Below are positions 42,735 through 55,904 of a stretch of 64,000 nt of DNA, piece after piece. This stretch comes from Tetrahymena thermophila SB210 (taxonomy: Eukaryota > Ciliophora > Oligohymenophorea > Hymenostomatida > Tetrahymenidae), in assembly GCF_000189635.1 (NCBI RefSeq), contig NW_002476377.1, forward strand, positions 186,001 through 250,000, written 5' to 3'. Made by a program: the position numbers and the translations under genes. Positions within the stretch are counted from its first letter, which is position 1. Every line of letters starts with the position of its first letter. The notes beneath the pieces are model-generated. The model was given only the letters and a program-made list of their open reading frames with translations, was not told the origin of the DNA and did not search any database.

Positions 42735-45571
42735 TTTTGTTATTTTTGTGATAATATTTTTTTTAAGATGTTTTTTTATTTGTTAATGTTTTTTTTTTAT
42801 AATTATTATTTTTTTTATAAAACTTTGAGCTATTTTAAAACAAAAATATTGACAAAAATATAAGAGTCTGATCTGATTATTATGACGTACTTATAAAAAT
42901 AAAAATTTGATTAATAAAGAAAGAACGAGAATAATAGGTTATTGAGAGAAAAAAATTTATTATAAAATAATTAGAAGCTTTTCTGATAGAATTTTAATAA
43001 TGTTTATACATTATATAAAAATTATACTTAAAGTTGATTTGATTAAATATTAATCACTCGATCAATTAATTACTTATTTATTATATTTTGCTTACTAATT
43101 GTCTATTTAATTTTCCAAAATTATAATTCAAATTTTGAAGATCAACAATAATACTAATGTATCACTTTTTGAAAAAACTGCCTACCTTTAAATTTTTTTT
43201 AATTTTTAGCTAAAGATTTTAAAACACACTTTAAAGAATTGAAATATTTTGTGATGAAATAGTAAAATACATCTAATGAGTACACTCAAATAATGAGAGA
43301 TTTCTCAATAAATTCCTTTCTCTAATTGTTGATTGAACAATTATGAACTATTTATAATCTTTTCCCCATATGTAACAAAAATAATTGAAAAATTGATAAT
43401 TAAATAGTGTAAATTCAAAAAATTATAATAAAAAGTAATTTGATTCTATTAATAGTTGATTTTCTTCTATTTAATCAATATTAGTTTTTTTCTAAAGTAG
43501 TATATTTAATTTACCCAAAAACTTTTAAAAATCCACTAATTTTTTTTTGAATTTTTCGTGTAGTTTCATATCTCTTTTCTGAATTACATCTCACATTAAT
43601 CTAAATAAATTAGAAATAATCATATTAATCTATTTTTTACAGCATACTATAAACAAGGTCTTTTTATATGAACAATTTTTAGTCTAAAAGGGTCCACTAT
43701 TTTAATGTTCTATCATAACACAATTGAGTGAAGTTTTAATTTCATTCATTCTTGTACTATAGAAAAGAATTTTAAATTACATGAAAATAATACTTTTTAT
43801 GTTTAAAAATTGTATCTAAAGTAGTCAATGTTTAAATTTTTTTGTTTACTTTAAAAATATGCAGAAAAATGATTAGCTTAATAAAGTTGTGGTAATAATT
43901 TTTTTGATAAATATGTAAAAAAATTATTACAAAATATCTTAAAAATGTACAAAAATTTATGGATACAATGATTAGAAGAGAATTAGTTAACTTTTTTGTA
44001 ATAATTAAGTAAATGAGTGCTTGTTTTTGTTTTTTTCGTTTTTTTGGTATAATCCCAAAATAGCATTTTGATACCAAAAAAAATTAATTACTTATTAGAA
44101 TAGAAAGAGGTATAGTTTTTACGTCAATTAATTATTATAAAGTTTTATTTATGACGATGCGCACAAATCCTTAATTTAAATTAAATAGCTATTCTAGCTA
44201 GAGCATCTTAATCTTTATCAATTCACCTCCAAAGAAACAAAAATTCTTTGCTGAAATTGTTTTTAAAAGTAAAAACACACTAACAGAATAAAATTTGTAT
44301 TTTTTCTTTAGGAATAGCCATTTTTAGCCAAGTTTTTGATAAGATAATATGTATATTGTTAGTAATGATATCTACAAATATTAATTCATAATTCACTGAA
44401 TTTTTTAAGTAGAATTAATTTAGATTTTGTATTGATTGCTACTAAAAGATGAAAAATTAACTACACTTATTGATTGAAACACACATTAAAAAAATAGAAA
44501 TCTTGCAAAAAGAATTAAGTGTGCTTATTGGTTTATATAGAGTTTTACAATAAAGTTAATCACCAATAAATAGTTCATTAATATCTAATAAATTTTTTGT
44601 TTTTTTCAATTTACATACTTTCTAATAATTTATGTCTCAAATAGGTATGAAAAAGCTAGGCGTAAAATATAAAAATCAATATTAATGGATAAATATGACA
44701 TAGAAAATTAAAGTTGACAAATTTAAAATACAAGATTTTGTAAATTATGCTTAAAAGATTTATTAGATTTGCTAATAATAGCTAAAATATTACAAAATTT
44801 AATTTTACTCGCTGCTTAATTGTTTTTTTTTTCTTGATTTTACATATCAGTTAAAGTGAACTAAATAAATAGAAATTTTTTTAAAAGGAGTACATTCATT
44901 CAAAATTATCTTTGAAAACTTCAGAAATATAATGAAAACAAATCAATCTGTAAATTTGGTATTAATGTAGTGTTGTAATTAAGTTAATTTAAAAGATGAA
45001 TGGATGAAATAATACATTTAATATTAAAAACATAGACAAGATAGTTATCAAGAAAATAAATATGCTTTTAGAATCAAAATTTTTTCTAAAAAGTTTTGTT
45101 TAGAAAAATCCTTGTTATTATAAAAGAATGATTTTGATTTAATAACTGTGTATTTTTCTTTGCTTTTTAATATTGAATTGATTATATATATATATGATAT
45201 AATGGAGCTATTATTTTTTTAAAATTCAATTTTACTAATTGATTTATTGATTGATCAATAATAAATAAGGTTGGATGATTAATATAAAACTATGTAAGTG
45301 TATTATTTATCAATTGTCTATAATAAGAGAGTTATAAATTTAAGATCCATCAATTTTATTAATTAATTAGTTATTAGTTTCTTGAGTCTTTTTATTAAAT
45401 TACTAATTTATATTTTGTATTTTTCCTATCTTTCTTTTGTTCATTATTGGTTTTTGATGATTAAAAACTATCATAAATTAATAGAGGTAATAAGTATTTT
45501 ATGATTGATTAGTCTAATAAGGTAAATAGTTATTGTTATTTTTTGATTAATATATTTAAGCTGCTTTTGTT
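42735..45571. other. Intergenic A+T-rich spacer
   Basis: Nothing convincing: short open frames (for example on the minus strand at 43.8-44.1 kb) encode Ile/Phe/Lys/Tyr-rich low-complexity sequence typical of translated spacer. A short TA-dinucleotide run is present near 45182-45196. Confidence 0.5.
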
Positions 45572-48095
45572 TCATTAGTTTTAAGATATTATCTCTGATA
45601 TAACGTTTTTAAGTTAAATTAATTGCTCTACATATCTATATTAAAAATAAATATATAATTTAAAATGTTTGTCGTATGATAATATAAATTAATAAATAAA
45701 TTGTAATAATTAAAGTTACTTAATGTAAAAGATTATAAATTTAATTATTATTATTTATTATAATAATAGCAGAAATCAAAAGAAAAAAAATTATAATTTA
45801 CTCTATAGGAAGGTTTTTAGTATCACAAATTTTAAAGATATTTGATAAAGTTTTGATTTGTTTAGAGGAAATCTCTTCATTTATTTTAACTTTAGAGAAA
45901 TCTTCATCATTTATTTACTCCTAATTTTAATTATTTTAATCAATATCTTTGTAGCCTTAGTTTATTTATTCAGCTTCTTATTAGTTTTACTCTAAGCTAT
46001 TATTAAACACAACTTATTCTTCGATTGAGTTTTATTAGTTATATTCTATTCTATTTTTTGAATAATCTCTTGGGTCATCTGGTTATAGAGCTTAAATATC
46101 ATTGTAATCTTCTATATAATTATCTGCTTTGAGTTATTTGGGTTCAAAAATCTATCCATCGTTTTAAAAATTAATCTTTTAATAGAGTATATTCCTTATT
46201 GAGTCGTCTAATTCTTCACTAGATACCTTTGTGTCTTATTTTGATCCTTAAAAATTGCATGTTATATTATCTAAATTCGATTAGTTAGCTTATAAATAAG
46301 AACGTCCACTTTTTCCATTTGAGGGGTTATTGGTATTGTCTTTCTCTCTGTTTGAAGTATAAAAAATTGAAAGATCATTATTTGACTTTTTTATAAGATT
46401 GAAATTCGCTATGTAGCTATCATCATTTTCTTTGTTAGAGTAGCTCTTCATAACATTCGAAGAGTTGATGGCAGATGTTTTTAATTTTTATTGAGAATTA
46501 TTAGTCTTTAAGCAAGAATATAAGTTAACATTTTAATTTAGTTATTCATTATAGGGTTATTAATTTTCATTTTGTTGATCTTATTAGTTGATCTGAGACA
46601 TATAAGAGTTGATGTTAATATGTCTTAAATCTGCTGATTATTTTTTAGCATAATTATTATATTAACCTAGCATAGATCTGTTTTAATTTAATAAATTTTA
46701 TTTTTTATTCAATTTTGTTAAATTAATTTTATAAAAATGTTAAAATTTTCTATTACAAATAAAAAAATATTTCAAAACAAATTTTCTAAATATTTAATAA
46801 AATTGCATTTATTCAAAAATGAATGGATTTTATGAGTATTTTTATATAGATTTCTATTTTCATTTTAGCAACAAAATGGGATGATTAGCTTAATTTATAT
46901 ATTTACAATCTAGATAAAGGGACAAATTTTTAGTTAAAATATTTAATTTTTTAAATTACCTTTTTTAAGTGGAGTTGCTGGTTGTTTAGGTTTCTGAAAA
47001 AGATTCTTTGAGTGGCTTTTTTTAGTCTAATTAGAGTTAAAATTTCTTTTACTTTTAAGTACTGTAGATTTATTACTCAAGCTATACTTCATATTATGGC
47101 TTTTATGCTTACATTTATATTTATTATGGCTGTGATACGATTGGTTTCTATTGAAGTGGAGTATTTTAAATTTTATTTTATACTGAAGCAAGAAATGTTT
47201 TGTTTTCAGTAAGAGGAGTATTTTAGATATAGCCTTATTATCCATTGTTGAGTAGTTGAGCACTTTGATTTCTTTTATGCTTTCCAATTATACTATATTG
47301 ATTTTTATCTGAGTATTCGTTTACTTATGATGTTTTGAGTAGGTTTGAAGTGTTATATTAAAATATATCAACCCTATATAATTTTTAAATGTAATTATAA
47401 ATTAAATTAACAACAAAAAGTGAATATCTTTTTAAATTTTTGTTAGAATAAAGAATCAGATTTAAAAATTTTGAACTTCATATCAGTTTTATCCAATTGT
47501 TAAAAATGATTCATTTACAAAATATTTATTTTTTTTACTTTTTTTAAATTGGTGTATGGCTTAAATAGGCATTTTAACTTAAGTAACCTATTGGTGAGTT
47601 TTAAATAAGGTTTGGTGTGTTATTAACGAGACTTGGCGATTATTCCCTTGACATATGAGCTGAAGCTAGTGCTTTTTTTTGCAGCTCTCTTTATCTTTGC
47701 TCTATAAATTCAATATAATTATTAGATGTTGAAGTTTGAGCAGGATTTTGCAAAAGCTAAAGTAGCCCTGATTTTTCTTTTTATAATTTATCTTATTTAG
47801 AAAGATCAAGTTTTTATTAAGTTTAATCATCTTATTTAAGAGTTGAAGCTATGCTTAAATAACTTGGCTTCCTTGACATACTATTATAATTATTTGCTAG
47901 TTCTATTTAATTTTTAGTTTGATTCTCCATAAATTTTATTTCACTATTTCTTCTCGAGTTATATTTTGAATGTTCACTTTAGTACTACTAATCTCTATTA
48001 ACTCTTAAATTGCTATCTAGGTAATTTTCAAACTTCAATAATAAATTGCTCGTAGAACCTTTTCCTTTATCTGTTTCAGTAGGAATACGCTGCAT
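45572..48095 (-). CDS. Gln/Asn/Ser-rich hypothetical protein, four exons
   Basis: Four exons at 47539-48095, 46960-47373, 45802-46677 and 45572-45635 join in phase to give 636 residues; introns are 165, 282 and 166 nt with GT...AG ends. The start MQRIPTETDKGKGSTSNLLL is followed by polar, Gln-rich sequence with Ser-Pro motifs (SREQSPSLVNNTP). Exon 2 is very Gln rich (QKPIVSQPQQIQMQAQKPQY). Exon 3 is acidic and Asn rich and ends in KQIKTLSNIFKICDTKNLPI; the tiny last exon adds a short amphipathic helix, EYVEQLIQLKNVISEIISQN. The conserved-looking helix at the extreme C-terminus is the only part likely to fold; it may be a docking or dimerisation segment. No membrane helix or known domain was recognised. 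Reading frames of the antisense strand over exon 2 are shadows. Confidence 0.8.
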
Positions 48096-48889
48096 TTTGT
48101 TGACTTACAAAATCTATTCTTGTAAATCCTATAAAGTTTACTGTTTATTAAAAATAATAAATATAGAAATCAATTTTTATTATTCTTTTTGGAGTATAGC
48201 AATCATTATTTAATATTAAGAAGGAAGATTATTTTATTACACACTTAAATGGAGATGGATTAGTCTATAAATTAGCCTGAAATTTATAATTAAAAATTAT
48301 TATTCAAACTAACACAGTAAAAAAATAAATAATTTTACTTTAGAGCGCATTACAATATTTACAACTTTCTTAAAAGTGAGCTTTTTGTACTTTAAAAAAC
48401 TATAATAATGATAATCTATCTATCTATATTTAAACGACAAATTGTTTTTAACTGAATAAATTAACTTTTTAATTATTTTAAGCCCACTAATATTTTTTTG
48501 CAAAATCTTTCGAAGTCGTCATAGTGCTATTTTAATCAAAATTAGATTTTCCCATTCATTTTATTTAATATTTAATAGAATGCGACAATAATGTGTTCAA
48601 AAATGAAAAATGGAATGGTAACCCTTTTATTCAAACCACAATTTATTGTATTCAACTTATTTATTTTTTTAGAATGTTTGAAAAAGTTTAAAACACAATA
48701 AATAAAGTATTTTGTTTGTTTAAATAATGAACTTTTTAATAAACATTAATTAATAATAAAATGGTATCTGTAAAAATGAATGTTTATTAAATTATATATA
48801 TAAATTAACCATTTATTTTTTATTTGAAATATAAAATTATAAACATTTTATTTTATTCATTTTAATTAATTCATTATCAAAAAATAAAA

Positions 48890-49560
48890 AATTACTTTTT
48901 ATTTCGGAAGAAAATTCGAATTTCTTTTTCAATAAAGCAGTAAATATATTATTTTTCAAATAGGTTAATGCAATTAGTAACTATAAAAATTATTTTGTAA
49001 ATAATTTAAATTTATGATTTTATTTTTGGTTAAATTTTTAAAAAAATGAAACTCAATGGTATTTGATTTTATTTTGTAAGAAAATTTTAATTGTTAAAAC
49101 AATAATACATTAAATAAATTAATTTTTTAATATTTTAAGGCAATCATTATCTAAAAAAATTTTTAGGAAATAATTTAAATTTATTATTTTATTTTTGATT
49201 GAAATAATAAATAAAATTAAACTCAAATAATTTTACTTTTTATTTTTAAAGAAAATTTCAGTTGCTTTAAACAATAATGCAGTAAATAATTATTTTTTAA
49301 ATACATTAAGGTAATTCTTATCTAATAAAATTATTTTGGAAATAATATAAATATATTTTTTATTTTTGATTGAAGAAATAAAAAAATACATCTCTATAAT
49401 ATTTGCTTTTTATTTTGAAAACAAAAATTGTTCAAGAAAGATGCAGTTTAAATATTATTTTTGAAGTATTTTAAGGCAATTATTATCTAAAAAAAAATTA
49501 TTTTAGAAAAAATTTCATATTTTTATTTAATTTTTGATTGAAACAATAAAAAAAGATACT
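48890..49560. repeat. Degenerate tandem array, about four copies of a 165-175 bp unit
   Basis: The most recognisable block, AAGGCAATCATTATCTAAAAAAA, recurs near 49137, 49309 (AAGGTAATTCTTATCTAATAAAA) and 49473 (AAGGCAATTATTATCTAAAAAAA), each followed by (T/A)TTTT(A/G)GGAAATAAT and a TTTTATTTTTGATTGAA(A/G) block; a weaker first copy starts near 48963. Between the blocks, ACTTTTTATTT...AAACAATAATGCAGTAAATA-like sequence also repeats. No open frame runs through the array. The rest of 48096-49745 shows no gene. Confidence 0.7.
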
Positions 49561-49745
49561 AAATAAGATTAAATATAATATTAAAATCAAAACGTTATCA
49601 AATTATCATAACAATATATAAAAACATAATAAAAAATAATTAAAATAAGAAATCATTTTACAAAAATTATGATTTTATGTATTACTTTTAAAATAAAATA
49701 AAAAATATATTGATTTATACTATATATTATATATAATTTTAAATA

Positions 49746-50390
49746 TCAAAAGTCAATAGCATTAATTACTCTGAAAGCATTATGAGAGAATACATCAAAA
49801 CAGCGAACTTAAAGGAAATTAGTTAAAAAGTAACCCATAATTACTCCTAAGATAGTATCAAAAGTAAAGTGGCACATAAAATAAACTCTAGCTGTCATAA
49901 CAAGAATAACAAATGCAATTAATATCATTTCTAATCTATCATAATCAATTGAAATTCCCATGAAGAATTTCATTATGAAATTCACTTAATTATAAGAAAA
50001 GATAATGTTACAAGCAAAGTTGACTGCTTAAATAGAATCTCCACTAGGAAGAGAGCAATTTTATTCTTTTTATCTAAAAATGCTTGATTTATTTTTTAGC
50101 CATGGAATAAAAATTGGTCTTTTTCTTTTTAAAAGCTTTTTAGTCACTAAAGTCATAATCAGATTGCAAATTATACAAAACAAATAGAAGAGAGCCTAGA
50201 TGATTGAACTTTCTTAGCTTCGTTTTAAAATACTAAAATTGAAGGCATAAACCAGGCAAATAGGAACTATAATAAACGAAGGATTAAACATCAAAGCAAA
50301 TGGATACAATATCATAGAAACTAATTTGCTGTCGAGTTTGTGCAATAACTCGCTTATCGCTTTATCAATTCTATCTAAAAATCCTAGCAT
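49746..50390 (-). CDS. PAP2-superfamily membrane phosphatase with PSGD in place of PSGH
   Basis: Intronless, 214 residues. It has the three PAP2 (lipid phosphate phosphatase/haloperoxidase-fold) motifs in order: K84-x6-R91-P92 (KKLLKRKRP), PSGD at 115-118, and R168-x5-H174-x3-D178 (ARVYFMCHFTFD). H174 is the expected nucleophile and D178 its partner. Several hydrophobic helices flank the motifs (about 26-52, 62-82, 153-173, 181-195), as in membrane PAP2 enzymes that remove phosphate from lipid phosphates, dolichyl diphosphate or similar substrates. The second motif carries Asp118 where PSGH has the acid histidine. Whether this is an active subfamily variant or a loss cannot be decided here. 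The length fits small single-domain members. Confidence 0.85.
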
Positions 50391-51189
50391 AATCTAAAAG
50401 TAAAATATTAATTTTTTTAATAAAAATAATAATTAAAATCAAAGATCTGTCTTTCTGTGAGATAAAAAAATGCTAATTAATTTCATTAAATAATATCTAA
50501 AACAATTTTGAATAAATTTTAAAAAGTGTTTACTTTATCAAAAACTAAACAATTTATTTATGAAGCTTAAAATTATTTTATTGATAAAAACAAATCAAAT
50601 AAAAACTTCTTTATTTGAGTAAAATAATAACCCAATTAAATGAAGAAAGATAATTCAAATAATTTTTTTTATCATAGTCATTTAAAATTGAATAAGAATT
50701 TGTATTATTGATTTTAATATGTATATTTCAAGAGATATAAATTTGTAATTTATTTTATTTTATTTCTAATAAATTCAGGTAAAATGTTACATTTGTAAAA
50801 ATCTAATAAATATTTATTTATTTTGTTCCTTTCAATTCAATGATGGATATTTGTTTTCATGAATAAAAAATAGTAAAAAAATTAGAAAAGATTTTTTAAT
50901 TATTTTAAAATGATTGGTTATTTATTTGCGCATTTAGCATTCAAAACAAAAAAATCTTAGCATGCTTATCAATGGATTTAGTTAATATCAAAAAATCAAA
51001 ATAAATACCATGAATTTATTATTATTATTATTATATTTAAAGGCTTCATTTAAATAAAGGTTATTAAATATATCTAATTTTTTTTAATTAAGTGCTGATA
51101 GTGTATAGTCATTTATAATAAAAAGGATTAGCAACAAAAAAGTGAAGCATAAGTACTAAATATTTTGTAGTCAGTAGATAGTTTTTAAA
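50391..51189. promoter_or_regulatory. Divergent intergenic region between phosphatase and glutamate receptor-like gene
   Basis: About 0.8 kb of A+T-rich DNA between two genes transcribed away from each other, so both promoters must lie here. I see no recognisable promoter element. Confidence 0.4.
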
Positions 51190-54100
51190 ATGAAGTTTTT
51201 TAGTTCTCTTTTAGCTGTCCAAATACTTATTTTAACAAGCTTAGTTGAGCTTTCATACCAAACTAAAATATAGTTTATAGTCTAGCCATATTATCCAGCA
51301 GTAATTTGGTAGAAAATCAAATAATTTACTCCAAAACTATTCAAACTCACAAATAAAAAATTAATATATTTTTAATTATGCAAATATAGCTAACCAGATA
51401 CTCAATCATTGCAGATAACAGGGATCGAAATCGAAATAGTTAGAGAAGCTTTAAGTTATTTAAATTATTAAGGTATTTAAAAATATTTAAAGTAATCTAT
51501 ATTTATAAATATATTTCAAAAATGAAATTAGAAAATAAGGACTACTCTTTTACCTGCGAAAGGAATTTTTAAGAACTGACTAGCTCTATTTAAAATCTAA
51601 GCTTTCTTAAAAATACAACATTTTAAATAGGTATTGATTAATCAGGAATTTCGTCTAAAAATTTAGCTTAAGGCTTTAAATACTCCTAGCCAATATTTTC
51701 AGGTTATTATGTAGTCCTTTAGCATACAAGATATACAGCTAATTATTTTACATTTACTTTCAAGTAAATATTTAAAATTGACATTTCATTTAACAGTTTA
51801 GATATAAAATGTTTTTTAATAATTTCTAATTTTGAAATAATTAGAGCTTATATTATGTTCCTAATAGGAGTTAGTTTTATAGCTACTTATTATGCTCTCA
51901 AACATGCAGACTCATAACGATTAGGGTGGCTAGAGTATGCATTTATTGTTTCTTCCTCATTTTTCTTAAATAGAGAACCTCTTATTTCACACGCGAAGGC
52001 AAAATCGATTCAATATGGTTTTTATTTTTTGAGTGGATTGGTATTCTTGTTTGGAATAGCTGTATTTATTTACTATTTACTTGAAAACCAAGCAAGTGAA
52101 ATATTTGAATATTCGTAACTGAATGGGAAAGATATTTATACAATTTATGGGGATTCTAAAGCTTCTTTAATAGTAGATAAAATTAATGCAAAAGAATTTG
52201 ATTATAAAATCTTCAACAATACTTCTTCTGAGTTTTTAAATTATTATGACACATAAAGAACCTAGTTCACTATTCACAAAGAGTACTAAGGATTAACTCT
52301 ACTATCTTATTTGTAATAATATATTTTTATTCAAAGTTAATCTTTTACTCTTGTTTAAATTAAATTTTCAAATTATAGATTTTTTATTTTAAGCTTTTGA
52401 ATTCTTTTAATAAAATCTAAATAAAAGATATAAAATTATTTACTATTAACCTATTTTAGATGTAATGGAGATATGCACATGATTGGTCTTCCTTATAATT
52501 AATTTGATGGATTGGTTTATAATTTAAGTGTTCCTGATACCTTAATATAGCAAATAGATTCAGCTTTACTCTAAGTTCTAAATAAAAAAAGTGTTTAAGA
52601 AAGAGCTAGAAGCTACTAAACTAAATCTGGGTAGATGTGTTAGGCTACACCAGCTGATTATATTAGGTTCTTTCATGGTATAACTTATTATGATCTTTGG
52701 GGCCTTTTCTTAATTATTTGGCTTCTGCCTCTAATATGGATTCTGAGGAAGCTTCTTCTTTCTTATTATAAAAAATATCATCCAGTCTATTATAAAGAAG
52801 CAAAATAAGAAGGGATTATAGAGTATGTCTCATATAAAAGAGCTCATGATTGTGGAGTATTAGTTGATGATGAGCTATGTAAAGCTCAAAAAAATCTAGG
52901 TATTCAAATTACTTTTGCAATTGATTAATTAAAATTAATTAATTATATTTAGAGTAGGATGTTGCTAAAAGAGACGAACACGGTATAGATCCATTAGTAG
53001 AACATTTATTAGATGATAGATAAATAAATATGGATTAAATTAAATAAGCCTATGAAAAATCTAAAAAAGTAGATTTTACCAATTTTAAGAAACTGAATTC
53101 TTCAATAAATGATAGTTTTAACAGCAGTAGAAGTATGGCATTGAGAAACCCTAATAGATTTAAAGGCTACATTAAAAATCCAGATGATGCTTGTAATTAA
53201 GGTAGTGCTTTTGATTCTTTAATGCCAACAAATTAAGATGGAATTGAACTGACTCCTTTACATGATTATTTTAGACTTAAATTTGGATAAAGTTAGAAAG
53301 ATAATAACTCAATATTCTTTTAAACATTAAATAGAAAACATTAAAATAATTAAGAGGGTGTTGGATTAATAAGAATGCTTTCTTCTATTCAACCTCCTAA
53401 TGCAGATTTGAGTTCTATCCATGGATAAATACTTGCAAACAATTCTCATGATGGATCTTTGCCACTTGGGATGCTTTATTAAACTGAACAAGAAAAGAAA
53501 AATAGATTTAGGTAAAATTTAATTTTATTTGTGTTAAATATTTATTAGTTACTATGAAAAAGATTCAACATCGTTAAGCAGTCTAAAAATTAACAAGGAG
53601 AAGGGCAATTATTTAGTTCTTAGATTAAAAAATCCAACTTGGGAAATTAAAATAGTTTACCTTTAATAAATTTAGAAGAAGATGATGATTATGAAGATGA
53701 TATTTTACATAATGGAACGAATAAATAATATTACGATTAATTTCATCACTTAAAAAAATAGAAATCTAAAGTGTAAGGTGAAAATCAAAATGAGAGTAGG
53801 CTAAAGCTAAAGCACAATAATTTCATGGGATTAGATGAGTTACCATCTCCATAAAAATAAAAATCAGAAACTGTTATTGATATCACTAATCAAAATATAG
53901 GTAACAATTAAAACGGAATAATATCAAAAGATGGTTTGAATTCATCAGTATAATATGAACACAAAGGTAAAGAACACATGTTTATAAGAAATATCAAGAG
54001 GTCATAAACAGGCTTAAATAAGCTTAACTCGTTTATTTTAGAAAATCAAGAAGATATCGAAAAAGACTTTAATTATGAAAATCCTTCATACCGAGTGCAA

Positions 54101-54367
54101 CCATCTGCAAAAAAGCTTTTAGAAGATTTAGAAAGATAAAACTCATCTCAATTAAAGTAAGAAAATAAATAGAAAAGGAAAGTTATCGAACATTAAAAGT
54201 AATTAGTTGATTAGTTCTTTAATCAACATTAGACTTTGGTAATAAAAGATAATGATCTAACTGTTGAAGTGCTCACTTTTAGGGATGATGAAAAAAAGGA
54301 GTAACCACAAATATATGATTTAGATTCTCATAAGCAATATTCCTCAAATAAATCAACAAAAAGATGA
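51190..54367 (+). CDS. Ionotropic glutamate receptor-like ligand-gated channel subunit
   Basis: Six exons (51190-51472, 51532-51763, 51845-52312, 52460-52899, 52953-53511, 53563-54367) join in phase to 928 residues. After a signal peptide (MKFFSSLLAVQILILTSLVE), residues about 25-165 form the first lobe of a periplasmic-binding-type ligand domain (GIEIEIVREALSYLNYQ; FKYSQPIFSGYYVVLQH). Then come helix M1 (175-190), a short re-entrant pore-like segment (199-214, GWLEYAFIVSSSFFLN), helix M3 (229-251), the second lobe (about 255-400, LNGKDIYTIYGDSKASLIV; GLPYNQFDGLVYNLSVPDTL) and helix M4 (406-424). This is the S1-M1-P-M3-S2-M4 order of ionotropic glutamate receptors; the large amino-terminal domain of animal receptors is missing. 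M3 lacks the SYTANLAAF gating motif. The last 500 residues are a Gln/Asn-rich, acidic, probably cytoplasmic tail. Confidence 0.85.
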
Positions 54368-55904
54368 AACTTAAAAACTAAAATTTTATTGAATAAAATA
54401 CCATTATTTATTTATTTAAATTTTAAAGTAAAAATATAGATTATTTATTAATTATAATAAATAAAACTTTAAATAAAAAAATTTTCAAGATTTCATACAT
54501 ATAATATAAATATAATTTCTGTATATTAAATGTATTTATTATATCTACAGTTTTAAAATATTTTTAAAATGTAACTGGCTAACTAACTTAATATCTTATC
54601 TCAAATATTAGAACTAAATTAATGAAGAAAAAGTAATTTTTGATTAAATCAATAGATTTAACTAAAAAATTAATCAATGTCTACTTAAGATAAATAAATA
54701 CTTAAAAATTACATCAAACGATTTATCATTTTGTTTCAATTAATTTTTATTTTGAAGTAAAATTAATTTAAAAAAGATAAAAATTTTTGAGTGGTGTTTA
54801 TGAAAAATTAGAAAAATTTCTTTTGAAAAATGATATAAAATTATGTAATAAAATATTTTTGATATTGAAAAATGTTGAAAATAAAATTTAAATGCCAACC
54901 ATTTACCATGTCTGTGATGGGCAATTTGTAAAAAATAAATGAAAATTTATTTAGTTAATCTCAAATTTTGTGCCATTAATTTTTTAGAGAGAAATTAAAT
55001 TAAGTAGCAGATAGATTTTGGTTTCTTGGATTATATTTCTCACATATTTTGTAATTTCAAATTGCAAATAAACTATGAAATTAATATTGATCATTAAGAA
55101 GGTATATTTAGTTATTTTTATTTCTAGAACTAATTAAAAAAAAATTGTTTGCGTATTTTGCTGATTAATTAAAATGAACCAATTTTTTTTATTTGATAAA
55201 AAAATTTAATGAATTCTGATAATTAGATAAAATGAAAAAGTAAGTGGGCAAATTGATAATTTTAAATGATATTAAACAAATTAAAATATTTATATGTTAT
55301 AAAAATATATATTTAATCTTTTACAATTTTACATTTTCTATGAAAATATTTTATTTATAGTAATTAAAATGTGTTAAATTTATATTTGGATAAATATCTT
55401 GAAAGGAAACTTTTAAATTCTGATGCATATTGCATTGATTAAAATAATGTTATTTTTCTAAAAGATCAAATAATTCAGTATGTAATTTCATTAATTTATT
55501 TCATTTCATCAAATTATCTTTAGACAAATTACACATCAAAATTTTTTAAGGTTAATTATATATTTAAATTTTACTTTCTTCTTGAATGATCTTAAAAATT
55601 TAGTTAAATTATAAGCAATTATCTCTACTTAAGTTAAAAATTAAAAATAAATTGGGAAATATTTATTTTAGAATCCTAAAAATATTTAATGGGTTAAAAA
55701 ATAATTTTTTGGAGAAAATAAGAGATTGGCAATATAAATTAATGACAAAGAATATTTTATTGGATTAAAAGAGGGAATTATAACTAAAATGATATTGAAT
55801 TAAATTAAGAGATCATATTTATACAATTTAATATATATTATAAAATAGATAGTTTTTTACATATCATTATATGATCTAATTAATTTTTTTTATATTCTTT
55901 TTAA
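54368..55904. other. Convergent intergenic spacer
   Basis: A+T-rich DNA between the 3' ends of the receptor-like gene (plus) and the hemoglobin gene (minus). No gene, repeat or RNA noted. Confidence 0.5.

Noticed and set aside
47012-47287. ORFs on both strands at 47.0-47.3 kb
   Set aside because: The true reading is the third frame of the minus strand, where TAA/TAG as Gln gives a Gln-rich exon with valid splices on both sides.
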